Origin: Galeopsis tetrahit
Lineage: Eukaryota; Streptophyta; Magnoliopsida; Lamiales; Lamiaceae
Direction of reading: 5' to 3'
Length of the DNA: 64,000 bases
Assembly (NCBI GenBank): GCA_963675135.1
Contig: OY776130.1
Location: 24,296,001 to 24,360,000, forward strand
The notes beneath the pieces are model-generated. The model was given only the letters and a program-made list of their open reading frames with translations, did not search any database and was not told the DNA's origin. Positions within the stretch are counted from its first letter, which is position 1. Every line of letters starts with the position of its first letter. The translations under genes and the position numbers were made by a program. This document shows, piece after piece, positions 37,355-49,234 of the stretch.

Positions 37355-38939
37355 ATGATCACGCGATCTAGGAGGAACCATCAAGAATTGTTGCCCTTAG
37401 ACCCGGAGATCGAAGTTAATTGTCTAAGAAGAAACGCCGAGAGAAGAAGAGTTGAGTTGGAAGAGATGAATATAAGAGAGAACCCGATTGTAGAGGAGGT
37501 CGAGGAGGAAGTAGGGAACCAAGGGGTTGATGGATTTGAGGAGCCGAATGGAAATGGTGGAAACCGACAACAAAGGGCCGTGAGAGACAACCTTCACAGG
37601 AGGGTTGGTGAAAATCCGATTGAGAATGAGGAGAATGGTCCACACCGAGTTTTGAGAGATCATTTCCGTCCGATTCCGAGGCCGTACGGAGGAGCGGGTC
37701 GGGAACCCGTGTATACTCACAATTTTTAGCTCAAGCCGGCCTTGATTGTTATGGTGCAAAACAATCAATTTGAAGGACTTTCCAAGGAGGATCCTAACCT
37801 CCACTTGTCTCAATTCCTCGAGATAAGTGGGACGGTTAAGATAAATCGAGTTCCACAAAATTACATCTGATTGCAACTATTCCCTTTCTCCCCCCGAGAC
37901 CGAGCTAAGCAATGGTACCTCTCCCTTGATTTGAGGACCATTGAAAATTGGAATGATCTTGTCGATGCATATTTTATGAAGTATTTTCCTCCGAGCAAAA
38001 CCATCCAAATTCGAGGGGAAATATCTTCGTTTAGGCAAGATGATGATGAGTCCCTAGCCGAAGCATGGGAGCGTTTTAAGAACTTGATTAGAAGTTGCCA
38101 ACAACATGGTTTCTCACGAGACCAAATCATATGCTACTTCTACAATGGAATGGACCATCGAATGAGAGGAATGGTGGATGCTTCGGCGGGTGGAGGATCG
38201 TTACTGGGAAAGACGACGGAGGAAGGGTATGTTCTCTTGGAAGAGATGGCGAAGAACGGGAATCAATGGCCATCCGAGAGAAGACAAAATCGAAGGGTTG
38301 CTTCAACTCAAGAGGCGGAAGAGTTTGCCACTTTATCCAATAAAATGGATAAGTTGACTTCTCTAATGACGGCCAAAGCATTAGTGGGGCCAAGTGATGA
38401 TCAATACGAAGAGACCCACTATATGAACAACCAAAGAGACCGGAACTTTAGAGAAAGAGGTTGGAACGAAATGCAAAATCGTGAGAACCCTCCTAATCCG
38501 AACCAATATCATCCCGGTTTGAGGCAACATGAGAACTTTTCCTATGTCAATCCAAGGAATGCTATTCAACCACCACCGAATTTCAACGTAAGAGACGGAA
38601 TGATCATTGAACCTTCATCGAAGCCATCTTTAGAAGATATGTTTGGATCATTCATGGGGAAAACCAAGAGTTACATGGCAAAGACTTGATAAACAAGTGG
38701 AAATGATCAAGAACGTGGCAAACAACATGAAAACCATGAAAAAGCAAATGGGCCAACTTGCCAATATCTTTGGAAGTCAACACAATCCGAGGCAATTCCC
38801 CTCTAACACGGAGCTCAACCCCAAAGAGCAATGCAAAGCCATAAATCTAAGGAGTGGGATAAGCTACGAAGGGCCCAAGATGCCGCAAGAGGAGGAAGTG
38901 GTAATGGTACCCGAGAGTGTTGACAAAAGAGATGGCTAA
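37355..38939 (+). pseudogene. Degenerate gag of the Ty3-type element (copy 1)
   Basis: Encodes the structural protein of the retrotransposon particle. The retrotransposon gag core is visible: NQFEGLSKEDPNLHLSQFLE, then after a stop LQLFPFSPRDRAKQWYLSLD and AYFMKYFPPSKT, and a downstream FKNLIRSCQQHGFS segment. The reading frame from 37,355 carries a TAG at 37727-37729 and a TGA at 37868-37870. Near 38,680 it shifts to another frame (DKQVEMIKNVANNMKTMKKQ, then MGQLANIFGSQ), which stops at 38,939. An upstream ATG at 37,348 opens a frame of only seven codons. It cannot make a full gag protein. The same lesions occur in copy 2. Confidence 0.85.
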
Positions 38940-39079
38940 GAGAAAGAAAAGCAAGAAGAGCTAGTGAGGGAAGAAAAAGAGGCAAGAGAAGAGGAAGAAA
39001 GGGATGTGAGCAAGAAGAATGAGGAAACAATTCTTCCACAAGACAAAGGCAAGAATGTACTCTTCCTTATCCTCAAAGG

Positions 39080-40051
39080 TTGAAGAAGAAGGGCTTGGAC
39101 AATAAATTTGCCAAGTTCGTGGAGATGTTCAAAAAGATCCACATCAATATCCCCTTTGCCGAAACTCTTGAACAAATGCCCCATTATTCCAAGTTCTTGA
39201 AAGAAATTATGTCAAACAAGAGGAAAATGGTGGAGTATGAGACAATGCACTTAACCGAAGAGTGTAGCTCCATAATCCAAGCTAAGCTACCTCCAAAGCT
39301 TAGAGATCCTGGATCCTTCACTTTGCCATGTGTCATTGGAGATGGAGGTACATTTAGAGCTTTATGTGATTTGGGAGCTAGTATAAATCTCATGCCTCTA
39401 TCCATCTTTAAGACCCTTGGGTTGGGAAAGCTCACACCGACTACGATGAACCTCTAATTGGCGGATAGATCTATGACATACCCCTTGGGTATAGTAGAGG
39501 ATGTATTTGTCAAAGTCGATAAGTTTATCTTTCTGGTGGACTTTGTAGTTTTGGATATGGAGGAGGACAAGTACACCCCTTTGATATTGGGAAGGCCGTT
39601 TTTGGCAACCGGAGGGGCCATAATTGATGTGAGGAAAGGGGAGTTGGAGCTTCAAGTGAACAATGAGAAAGTCTTGTTCAAAATTTATAGAGCCATCAAA
39701 GTCTATGATGATGAGGATGGAGAATATGGGAACCCCAAGAGAGATCACTATCCAATACCCATGAAAGAGAAGGTGGGAGAAGATTTGAAGGTAAATTTTG
39801 TGAAAGAGGACCCCAAAGTGGAAGAAAGTGATTTGAAGATGGGCAAGAAGGCCAAGTTTGGGGGAGTTTTCCTAAAAAACTCCCCCAAATCAAGAAAAGC
39901 CACTTGTGCAAGCTTGGGATTGAATGAGGCATCATCTTCCTATGATATGATTGAAGAGCCGGATGGGCTAGCTAGTGGGTGTTTCCATGAATTTAAGAAA
40001 GTTGGTTGGGCAAAGAAGGTCAAGCACAAGGATGATAAGGGGGTGACTTGA
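39080..40051 (+). pseudogene. Retropepsin (aspartic protease) region of the Ty3-type element (copy 1)
   Basis: Would process the gag precursor. The frame opens with a lysine-rich stretch and NINIPFAETL-like context (seen here as HINIPFAETLEQMPHYSKFL). It then gives PGSFTLPCVIGD, the catalytic motif DLGAS at 39368-39382, INLMPLSIFKTLGLG, and after a stop VEDVFVKVDKFIF and LILGRPFLATGGAIIDV. A TAA at 39455-39457 interrupts it just before LADRS, where this family normally has a Gln codon; one C-to-T change would explain it. The tail to 40,051 is charged and not recognised. No reverse transcriptase follows, unlike in autonomous Ty3 elements. Confidence 0.85.
39857..39889. repeat. Perfect 14-bp hairpin around a polypurine-like tract
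   Basis: TTTGGGGGAGTTTT is followed after a six-base loop by its exact reverse complement AAAACTCCCCCAAA. The left arm resembles the polypurine tracts at about 40,348 and 49,220 of the same element. It lies in the tail of the protease reading frame. Copy 2 has it at 47,287-47,319. Confidence 0.9.
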
Positions 40052-41783
40052 TAATCATCTCAAGAAATCCGTCCGGCATATGACGTTAAAAATAGCGCTT
40101 CTTGGGAGGCAACACAAGGTTTTATTGCTTTCATGTTTTTCTTGTTTTAGTAGTTTTGATAGCTTAATCTCTTTTGTAGGTATGGATGAGGAATATCATG
40201 GATACACTTTCTTGGAGAATGAAGAAGAAAGCAATGTCAACTTTGGAAAGAAGGAGCAAGTGGTGCAATGGTGATCTTTGAAGAGCTTGGGATGTACAAG
40301 GAGGGATGTAACAACTTGTAGTCCCAAACTTAGAATTTTTACATAGTAAAATTATAAGTTTGGGGGAGTTTTTTTTTTCTTTTATTTTTCCACTATATTT
40401 GTTGCCCCTTGCACCGTTTTGTCATTTCACTTGTATACATTTTGCACCGGCGCACACTTTGCTTTCATATTCTTATTTTGCTTGAGTTGATTTTGATCAT
40501 GTGTTGGGTAGTGGACTTATGGTGAAATGTGAGCATGGATAATCTTTGGAATCTATAATGAATAGTTGTGGTGATGTCTAGTTGCTTTGAATGTATGCAT
40601 GATTGGTGATGGATAGTAGTATCATGTTGTGTTCATATTTGTTGATCTTTGATGACATGAATGCATGATGTGTTGTTGTTTGGGGACATTTGATGAATGT
40701 AAAAGTTCCATTGAATAAACCGGTGAGAATTGAGCCCTAAATCGAACTTTAATCTGGTTTAGTTCAATTGAGAGTGGATTAGGTTATTGCTAGTGATCCT
40801 AAAACTTGCCCAAGTTCTTGTTTGAAAGCATAATTGTGTAAGACTTTGTGATATGATATAGGCCATCTTTTGTTTTGAAGAGTCACTTAGCCAAATTGTC
40901 CAAAAACCGAAACAATTATCCGTAGTTAGCCCCTTTGAGCCTAATTCCTCATTTTCTTGGCAAACTACAATGTTAACCACTTAGCCTTTTAGAGCCTTTG
41001 ATGCCTACATCCAGTGGGGGATAAAAGACAAAGTGGAAAAACATGTGCTTAAAGATGGAGTGGAATAGCACTTCTGGCATTGAGGAAAACAGCGCGCCAA
41101 AAGCTTGGAATGAGTTGAAAAAGAGAAAAGATGAAAAGAGATGCAAAGAAAAAAATCAATGAAAAAAAAAAGAGGGACAAAGAGCCCCAAAAGCTTGAAA
41201 AGAAATAAACTTGGTTAAAAAAAGATGAGGTAATGAATGCTTGAAAAAGAAAGAAAAGGAAAAGTGAGGATGTAGTTTGTAAGCTATGAAAGTGAAAGCA
41301 CTAAATGTGAAACAACAAGCTTTATCCTTCACTAGAAGAGTCACAATTCTCAAATTCATCTCACCTTGTCCAAAGAGCCAATGTTACATCCTTGATTAAG
41401 TCCTATTGATCACATTGTTGAACACTTGAGTGGTGTAGAAAGTAGAGTGTGGGCAAGCTTATGGTGATTGCATATCATAATTTGGTTGTTGAGTGCATTC
41501 ATATCCTCAATTTGTTTGTGTGTTTGAGAGGAACACTCTATCATGTGAGTAGATAACTTGAGCATTTGAATTGTGTTTCTCCATCACAATGTGTTGTGTA
41601 CTTGTGTATTCTTTGATCTATGAGTGTGAATTGCAATAATGAGTCGATTACCATCATTGAGAAAGCACTCTGAGAAAGATACCTCACTACATCTTACTTT
41701 GCATGTGTGATTTGCATTGAATATTCCATTGTGATCATTCCACCCTCATTGCTTTAAGTGCTTAGTTGTTTGAGGACAAACAA
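40052..41783 (+). other. Non-coding 3' part of the Ty3-type element (copy 1)
   Basis: About 1.7 kb downstream of the protease with no pol-like translation in any frame. It has a TTGGGAGGCAAC box near 40,101, a small ORF at 40,080-40,274 of the kind seen after gag-pro in Athila-like elements, and an AAGTTTGGGGGAG tract near 40,348. It also has an A/G-rich segment (about 41,020-41,300) carrying a 29-bp patch identical to the neighbouring LINE (41,067-41,095). Confidence 0.7.
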
Positions 41784-42967
41784 AACTCACATTATAATAC
41801 GTAGTAACATATATTATCGCATGTAGTAAACACAATAACAATGTTGTAATGCAAATCATTTGATAAAGTTACATATAGTAACAAACACATATTCAATGTA
41901 GTAATTCAAACTGTAGTATGTAGTAACATATAATTTTTTATATAGTAATACCGATTCTTTTATGTAGTATTTTTTTCTAGAATTTTTATTGATTAAGTAA
42001 CTCACATTATAACATATAGTAACATATATTATTGCATATAGTAATCTAAAATAACCTTGATCCATAATAATTATTAAAGAATATTTAAAGAAATAGAAAA
42101 TATTTAAAGATTAAGGCCGTCGTAAATTGCAGCGTTCAGCCGCGGCCTAGGGTGGCCGAAAACTGCTCGAAGAAGACGACTAAGTACAATTTATGCTAGT
42201 GGGTGTATTTATAAAAAATATGGGTGTGAATTGAATTGACAGTGGGTGTATTTATAAAAAATGTGGGTTGAGCTGTTAGTGAGTGTATTTATAAAGAATG
42301 TGAGTGTGAATTGCTGAAATGTATGTGTGCAATATTTTACACAAGACTAGCCCTTTATTTTTTCTTTTATATACTTAGTACCATTTATGTAAATATTATT
42401 CCATTCAATTTAATAATTCTTATTTTTCTTTTAAAAACAATACTCCGTATTATTTAAAATATTTATTCATAAACATTAATTGTATTTATGAGTAAATTTC
42501 ATAATACTCAACTATACTATCCAACATATTTATTTTATACATAAATCAATTAATATTTATTAAAATTTATGTCCAAAAAAATGAACACAATGAATTTGGA
42601 TGGAGAGGGTACATATATTTTTTTTATAAGACTTCTTATGTGCGCCACATATAATTTAAGCATATTTTTACTCACTTGTCTATTTATCTACTCATTTTCT
42701 TTTTTAAACTATTTGCTCAATGAATTTCAATTTTCTCACAGTATCTTGTAATAATATGTCTTTTATTTTTATTTAATTCCACATTTATGTCTGTATATCT
42801 CGTTAGTTAGGTTTGTACTCATTTTCTGATAGCCAAAACTTTAGCAATTTCAATGGAAAAGTCATTGATGTACACGTATAGATAAGACTTTAAATATTAA
42901 ATAATATTTTAAAAATTATTTATCTTACCCCCAAATTCAAATTTCTGGGTCCGTCATTGATGTTAGG

Positions 42968-44604
42968 TGATTTGGGTGGAATTTACACACTTTTGATGCA
43001 CATGTGAAGCTCATTTTGATGTTGATTTATGAGTTGAATATAATGATTTTGGTCAAAATAAGAGAAAGGTGGTGTTTTGTCGAGTTTGTAGGAAAAACGA
43101 TGGAATTTGGGAGCAAAACACCCACCACAATTCACTGGACCAAAAAGAAGAGTGCATCATTGGATCCGACTCGAAAAATGGAGTGGAATAGCAAAAAGAA
43201 TCAATTGGAGGTCAGAAGCAAAAGTTACGCACGAAACAAGTTCGAGGTGCAAACTAAACATTCAGCAACTCGGCCGAGTGGAAGAAAAAAATTCATTTTC
43301 TCGACCGAATGCTCAGAATCAGCCGAGTAGGAGCGATGGACTGAGACTGGAACGAGCAGCAACTCGGTCGAGTTGGACGAAAAACTCAATTCGACCGGAC
43401 TGACAGAATTGGCTGAGCTCGAGCATTAGCCTGCGACCTTGAAGAGCCACAACTCGGCCGAGCTAGAGAGTTAGCCCCTAAAAAATAATTTTGCAATCCA
43501 TCCCAACTCGGCCGAGTCACCCCTGTTCTCGGTGGTTTTTGTGCATTTTCACCATTTTCAACGGACCAAAGTGCAATTTTCAACCCCAAGCCCTACTCCA
43601 ATACTATAAATACCTCCATTCTTGAATTCAAACACACCTTACCCCTTTCACAAGAACTTTTACACATACAAACACACACTTGGAGGTAATCATCATCAAT
43701 TTCTTCAATTCTCCACCAAATCAAGCAAGGAAGGCATCAAGAGCTTTGGAATTCAATTACCCATCATCCATTAGACTAAACTTTCTCATCATCTCTCCTT
43801 TTAGTTGTTTATTTCATTAGTTTGTTTTAATTGGATTATGTTGATTGTTGGCTAGAACACTTTTGGTTCTAGGGCCTTGTAAATACTTTTGATGAAGTTT
43901 ATGAATTAATACTTTGCTTAATTGGTGTTTGTGTGGCTTAATTCTATTTGAATGCTTGATTCTCACTTCCAAACATGTCATTAGTGTACAATAGTGATGT
44001 GTTGATCTCAGTTGATTGAAATTGGATTGAGAAATCTCTTTTGATTGATTGATTGCAATCATTTGACCTAGTTTTATTGAGAGATCGAAAGATGATCAAT
44101 GATTGGGAGGATGTGTGATGATCTTAGGGGCTTAATTGGGTTTTAAGATGCAATTTAGGTAGAGATACTAGGTTGTGTTATATTTCTCTTGAGTTAATTG
44201 GATTGAAAAGACTTTTAACTCATTATTTTGTGATCAATCTTATAGAAAAAGCACAACACCACTTGAGTAGATTGTTAATCATAGATGAATTCATTAGTAT
44301 TGCATGTGCCTTGGAACCTATCTTCTCATATTTGAGTTTTACTCGTTTATTTCTCGTTTCTTTGATTTGCATGACACTTGATCGATTCATCATTACTCTA
44401 TATTGTCTATTTGTGACACTTTGGTAGATAATTAGGGGTAATTTCATCATTCAAACTTATCGATCACCGTCTATTTAGAACTTAATCGATAAACTATACT
44501 TTTACACTACACCTCTCCGCGGGATCGACCTTGTATTTGCCACGCTACGATATACACTGTATACTTGCGGTTGTGTATTTTGGTGTTACATAATACATGA
44601 ATCA
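42968..44604 (+). repeat. 5' LTR of the Ty3-type element (copy 2)
   Basis: Duplicate of the LTR at 35,538. It is preceded by a second copy of the hAT-like right end and TTAGG (42,963-42,967). The tRNA-Asp-type primer site follows at 44,611-44,628. Confidence 0.9.
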
Positions 44605-44784
44605 AGTTTATGGCGCCGCTGCCGGGGAGGTTTTGTAGTTCTAGAGTGTAGGTTGATAAAGTTTTAGTCTAGACACTTTATTTGCTTTCTTTATTCTTCA
44701 AAAATCCCAAAAATATTTGTATTTGTTATTTCTCATCTTACTTGCAATTCTCACTCCCTTTTGGACATTTTATAGACATGGCTT

Positions 44785-46369
44785 ATGATCACGCGATCTA
44801 GGAGGAACCATCAAGAATTGTTGCCCTTAGACCCGGAGATCGAAGTTAATTGTCTAAGAAGAAACGCCGAGAGAAGAAGAGTTGAGTTGGAAGAGATGAA
44901 TATAAGAGAGAACCCGATTGTAGAGGAGGTCGAGGAGGAAGTAGGGAACCAAGGGGTTGATGGATTTGAGGAGCCGAATGGAAATGGTGGAAACCGACAA
45001 CAAAGGGCCGTGAGAGACAACCTTCACAGGAGGGTTGGTGAAAATCCGATTGAGAATGAGGAGAATGGTCCACACCGAGTTTTGAGAGATCATTTCCGTC
45101 CGATTCCGAGGCCGTACGGAGGAGCGGGTCGGGAACCCGTGTATACTCACAATTTTTAGCTCAAGCCGGCCTTGATTGTTATGGTGCAAAACAATCAATT
45201 TGAAGGACTTTCCAAGGAGGATCCTAACCTCCACTTGTCTCAATTCCTCGAGATAAGTGGGACGGTTAAGATAAATCGAGTTCCACAAAATTACATCTGA
45301 TTGCAACTATTCCCTTTCTCCCCCCGAGACCGAGCTAAGCAATGGTACCTCTCCCTTGATTTGAGGACCATTGAAAATTGGAATGATCTTGTCGATGCAT
45401 ATTTTATGAAGTATTTTCCTCCGAGCAAAACCATCCAAATTCGAGGGGAAATATCTTCGTTTAGGCAAGATGATGATGAGTCCCTAGCCGAAGCATGGGA
45501 GCGTTTTAAGAACTTGATTAGAAGTTGCCAACAACATGGTTTCTCACGAGACCAAATCATATGCTACTTCTACAATGGAATGGACCATCGAATGAGAGGA
45601 ATGGTGGATGCTTCGGCGGGTGGAGGATCGTTACTGGGAAAGACGACGGAGGAAGGGTATGTTCTCTTGGAAGAGATGGCGAAGAACGGGAATCAATGGC
45701 CATCCGAGAGAAGACAAAATCGAAGGGTTGCTTCAACTCAAGAGGCGGAAGAGTTTGCCACTTTATCCAATAAAATGGATAAGTTGACTTCTCTAATGAC
45801 GGCCAAAGCATTAGTGGGGCCAAGTGATGATCAATACGAAGAGACCCACTATATGAACAACCAAAGAGACCGGAACTTTAGAGAAAGAGGTTGGAACGAA
45901 ATGCAAAATCGTGAGAACCCTCCTAATCCGAACCAATATCATCCCGGTTTGAGGCAACATGAGAACTTTTCCTATGTCAATCCAAGGAATGCTATTCAAC
46001 CACCACCGAATTTCAACGTAAGAGACGGAATGATCATTGAACCTTCATCGAAGCCATCTTTAGAAGATATGTTTGGATCATTCATGGGGAAAACCAAGAG
46101 TTACATGGCAAAGACTTGATAAACAAGTGGAAATGATCAAGAACGTGGCAAACAACATGAAAACCATGAAAAAGCAAATGGGCCAACTTGCCAATATCTT
46201 TGGAAGTCAACACAATCCGAGGCAATTCCCCTCTAACACGGAGCTCAACCCCAAAGAGCAATGCAAAGCCATAAATCTAAGGAGTGGGATAAGCTACGAA
46301 GGGCCCAAGATGCCGCAAGAGGAGGAAGTGGTAATGGTACCCGAGAGTGTTGACAAAAGAGATGGCTAA
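44785..46369 (+). pseudogene. Degenerate gag of the Ty3-type element (copy 2)
   Basis: Carries the same stops (45157-45159 and 45298-45300) and frameshift as copy 1. The gag was therefore already dead when the segment was duplicated. Confidence 0.85.
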
Positions 46370-46509
46370 GAGAAAGAAAAGCAAGAAGAGCTAGTGAGGG
46401 AAGAAAAAGAGGCAAGAGAAGAGGAAGAAAGGGATGTGAGCAAGAAGAATGAGGAAACAATTCTTCCACAAGACAAAGGCAAGAATGTACTCTTCCTTAT
46501 CCTCAAAGG

Positions 46510-47481
46510 TTGAAGAAGAAGGGCTTGGACAATAAATTTGCCAAGTTCGTGGAGATGTTCAAAAAGATCCACATCAATATCCCCTTTGCCGAAACTCTTG
46601 AACAAATGCCCCATTATTCCAAGTTCTTGAAAGAAATTATGTCAAACAAGAGGAAAATGGTGGAGTATGAGACAATGCACTTAACCGAAGAGTGTAGCTC
46701 CATAATCCAAGCTAAGCTACCTCCAAAGCTTAGAGATCCTGGATCCTTCACTTTGCCATGTGTCATTGGAGATGGAGGTACATTTAGAGCTTTATGTGAT
46801 TTGGGAGCTAGTATAAATCTCATGCCTCTATCCATCTTTAAGACCCTTGGGTTGGGAAAGCTCACACCGACTACGATGAACCTCTAATTGGCGGATAGAT
46901 CTATGACATACCCCTTGGGTATAGTAGAGGATGTATTTGTCAAAGTCGATAAGTTTATCTTTCTGGTGGACTTTGTAGTTTTGGATATGGAGGAGGACAA
47001 GTACACCCCTTTGATATTGGGAAGGCCGTTTTTGGCAACCGGAGGGGCCATAATTGATGTGAGGAAAGGGGAGTTGGAGCTTCAAGTGAACAATGAGAAA
47101 GTCTTGTTCAAAATTTATAGAGCCATCAAAGTCTATGATGATGAGGATGGAGAATATGGGAACCCCAAGAGAGATCACTATCCAATACCCATGAAAGAGA
47201 AGGTGGGAGAAGATTTGAAGGTAAATTTTGTGAAAGAGGACCCCAAAGTGGAAGAAAGTGATTTGAAGATGGGCAAGAAGGCCAAGTTTGGGGGAGTTTT
47301 CCTAAAAAACTCCCCCAAATCAAGAAAAGCCACTTGTGCAAGCTTGGGATTGAATGAGGCATCATCTTCCTATGATATGATTGAAGAGCCGGATGGGCTA
47401 GCTAGTGGGTGTTTCCATGAATTTAAGAAAGTTGGTTGGGCAAAGAAGGTCAAGCACAAGGATGATAAGGGGGTGACTTGA
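46510..47481 (+). pseudogene. Retropepsin region of the Ty3-type element (copy 2)
   Basis: Translation identical to copy 1, with DLGAS at 46798-46812 and the same TAA at 46885-46887. The following 47,482-49,213 is the non-coding 3' part, with the 29-bp LINE-like patch at 48,497-48,525. Confidence 0.85.
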
Positions 47482-49216
47482 TAATCATCTCAAGAAATCC
47501 GTCCGGCATATGACGTTAAAAATAGCGCTTCTTGGGAGGCAACACAAGGTTTTATTGCTTTCATGTTTTTCTTGTTTTAGTAGTTTTGATAGCTTAATCT
47601 CTTTTGTAGGTATGGATGAGGAATATCATGGATACACTTTCTTGGAGAATGAAGAAGAAAGCAATGTCAACTTTGGAAAGAAGGAGCAAGTGGTGCAATG
47701 GTGATCTTTGAAGAGCTTGGGATGTACAAGGAGGGATGTAACAACTTGTAGTCCCAAACTTAGAATTTTTACATAGTAAAATTATAAGTTTGGGGGAGTT
47801 TTTTTTTTCTTTTATTTTTCCACTATATTTGTTGCCCCTTGCACCGTTTTGTCATTTCACTTGTATACATTTTGCACCGGCGCACACTTTGCTTTCATAT
47901 TCTTATTTTGCTTGAGTTGATTTTGATCATGTGTTGGGTAGTGGACTTATGGTGAAATGTGAGCATGGATAATCTTTGGAATCTATAATGAATAGTTGTG
48001 GTGATGTCTAGTTGCTTTGAATGTATGCATGATTGGTGATGGATAGTAGTATCATGTTGTGTTCATATTTGTTGATCTTTGATGACATGAATGCATGATG
48101 TGTTGTTGTTTGGGGACATTTGATGAATGTAAAAGTTCCATTGAATAAACCGGTGAGAATTGAGCCCTAAATCGAACTTTAATCTGGTTTAGTTCAATTG
48201 AGAGTGGATTAGGTTATTGCTAGTGATCCTAAAACTTGCCCAAGTTCTTGTTTGAAAGCATAATTGTGTAAGACTTTGTGATATGATATAGGCCATCTTT
48301 TGTTTTGAAGAGTCACTTAGCCAAATTGTCCAAAAACCGAAACAATTATCCGTAGTTAGCCCCTTTGAGCCTAATTCCTCATTTTCTTGGCAAACTACAA
48401 TGTTAACCACTTAGCCTTTTAGAGCCTTTGATGCCTACATCCAGTGGGGGATAAAAGACAAAGTGGAAAAACATGTGCTTAAAGATGGAGTGGAATAGCA
48501 CTTCTGGCATTGAGGAAAACAGCGCGCCAAAAGCTTGGAATGAGTTGAAAAAGAGAAAAGATGAAAAGAGATGCAAAGAAAAAAATCAATGAAAAAAAAA
48601 AGAGGGACAAAGAGCCCCAAAAGCTTGAAAAGAAATAAACTTGGTTAAAAAAAGATGAGGTAATGAATGCTTGAAAAAGAAAGAAAAGGAAAAGTGAGGA
48701 TGTAGTTTGTAAGCTATGAAAGTGAAAGCACTAAATGTGAAACAACAAGCTTTATCCTTCACTAGAAGAGTCACAATTCTCAAATTCATCTCACCTTGTC
48801 CAAAGAGCCAATGTTACATCCTTGATTAAGTCCTATTGATCACATTGTTGAACACTTGAGTGGTGTAGAAAGTAGAGTGTGGGCAAGCTTATGGTGATTG
48901 CATATCATAATTTGGTTGTTGAGTGCATTCATATCCTCAATTTGTTTGTGTGTTTGAGAGGAACACTCTATCATGTGAGTAGATAACTTGAGCATTTGAA
49001 TTGTGTTTCTCCATCACAATGTGTTGTGTACTTGTGTATTCTTTGATCTATGAGTGTGAATTGCAATAATGAGTCGATTACCATCATTGAGAAAGCACTC
49101 TGAGAAAGATACCTCACTACATCTTACTTTGCATGTGTGATTTGCATTGAATATTCCATTGTGATCATTCCACCCTCATTGCTTTAAGTGCTTAGTTGTT
49201 TGAGGACAAACAACAT

Positions 49217-49234
49217 TTTAAGTTTGGGAGGGTT
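49217..49234 (+). promoter_or_regulatory. Polypurine tract before the 3' LTR
   Basis: TTTTAAGTTTGGGAGGGTT directly abuts the 3' LTR start TGATTC; the purine-rich AGTTTGGGAGGG core would prime plus-strand synthesis. It lies just outside the duplicated unit, so it occurs only once. Confidence 0.65.

Larger units (their letters stand above)
34354..41783. repeat. 7,430-bp tandem duplication, copy 1
   Basis: This unit recurs at 41,784-49,213. Every open reading frame in it reappears with the same translation exactly 7,430 bases later, and all blocks I compared by eye are identical. The unit starts inside the GTAGTAA array of the hAT-like element and ends 30 bases before the start of the 3' LTR sequence found after copy 2. 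It includes the 5' LTR and almost the whole internal region of the Ty3-type element. Confidence 0.95.
41784..49213. repeat. 7,430-bp tandem duplication, copy 2
   Basis: Direct repeat of 34,354-41,783. The junction at 41,783/41,784 joins GAGGACAAACAA to AACTCACATTATAAT with no inserted bases. Comparing the junction with both parental sequences leaves no shared bases at the breakpoint. Confidence 0.95.

Noticed and set aside
39458..40051. 197-codon ORF as an independent gene
   Set aside because: It is the in-frame continuation of the retropepsin region after a single stop codon; the translation matches the same retrotransposon family.
41055..41070. 16-bp match between the Ty3 internal region and its own LTR (35,748-35,763), next to the 29-bp LINE patch
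   Set aside because: A 16-base match in 64 kb of AT-rich sequence can arise by chance, so it is not counted as evidence for template switching.
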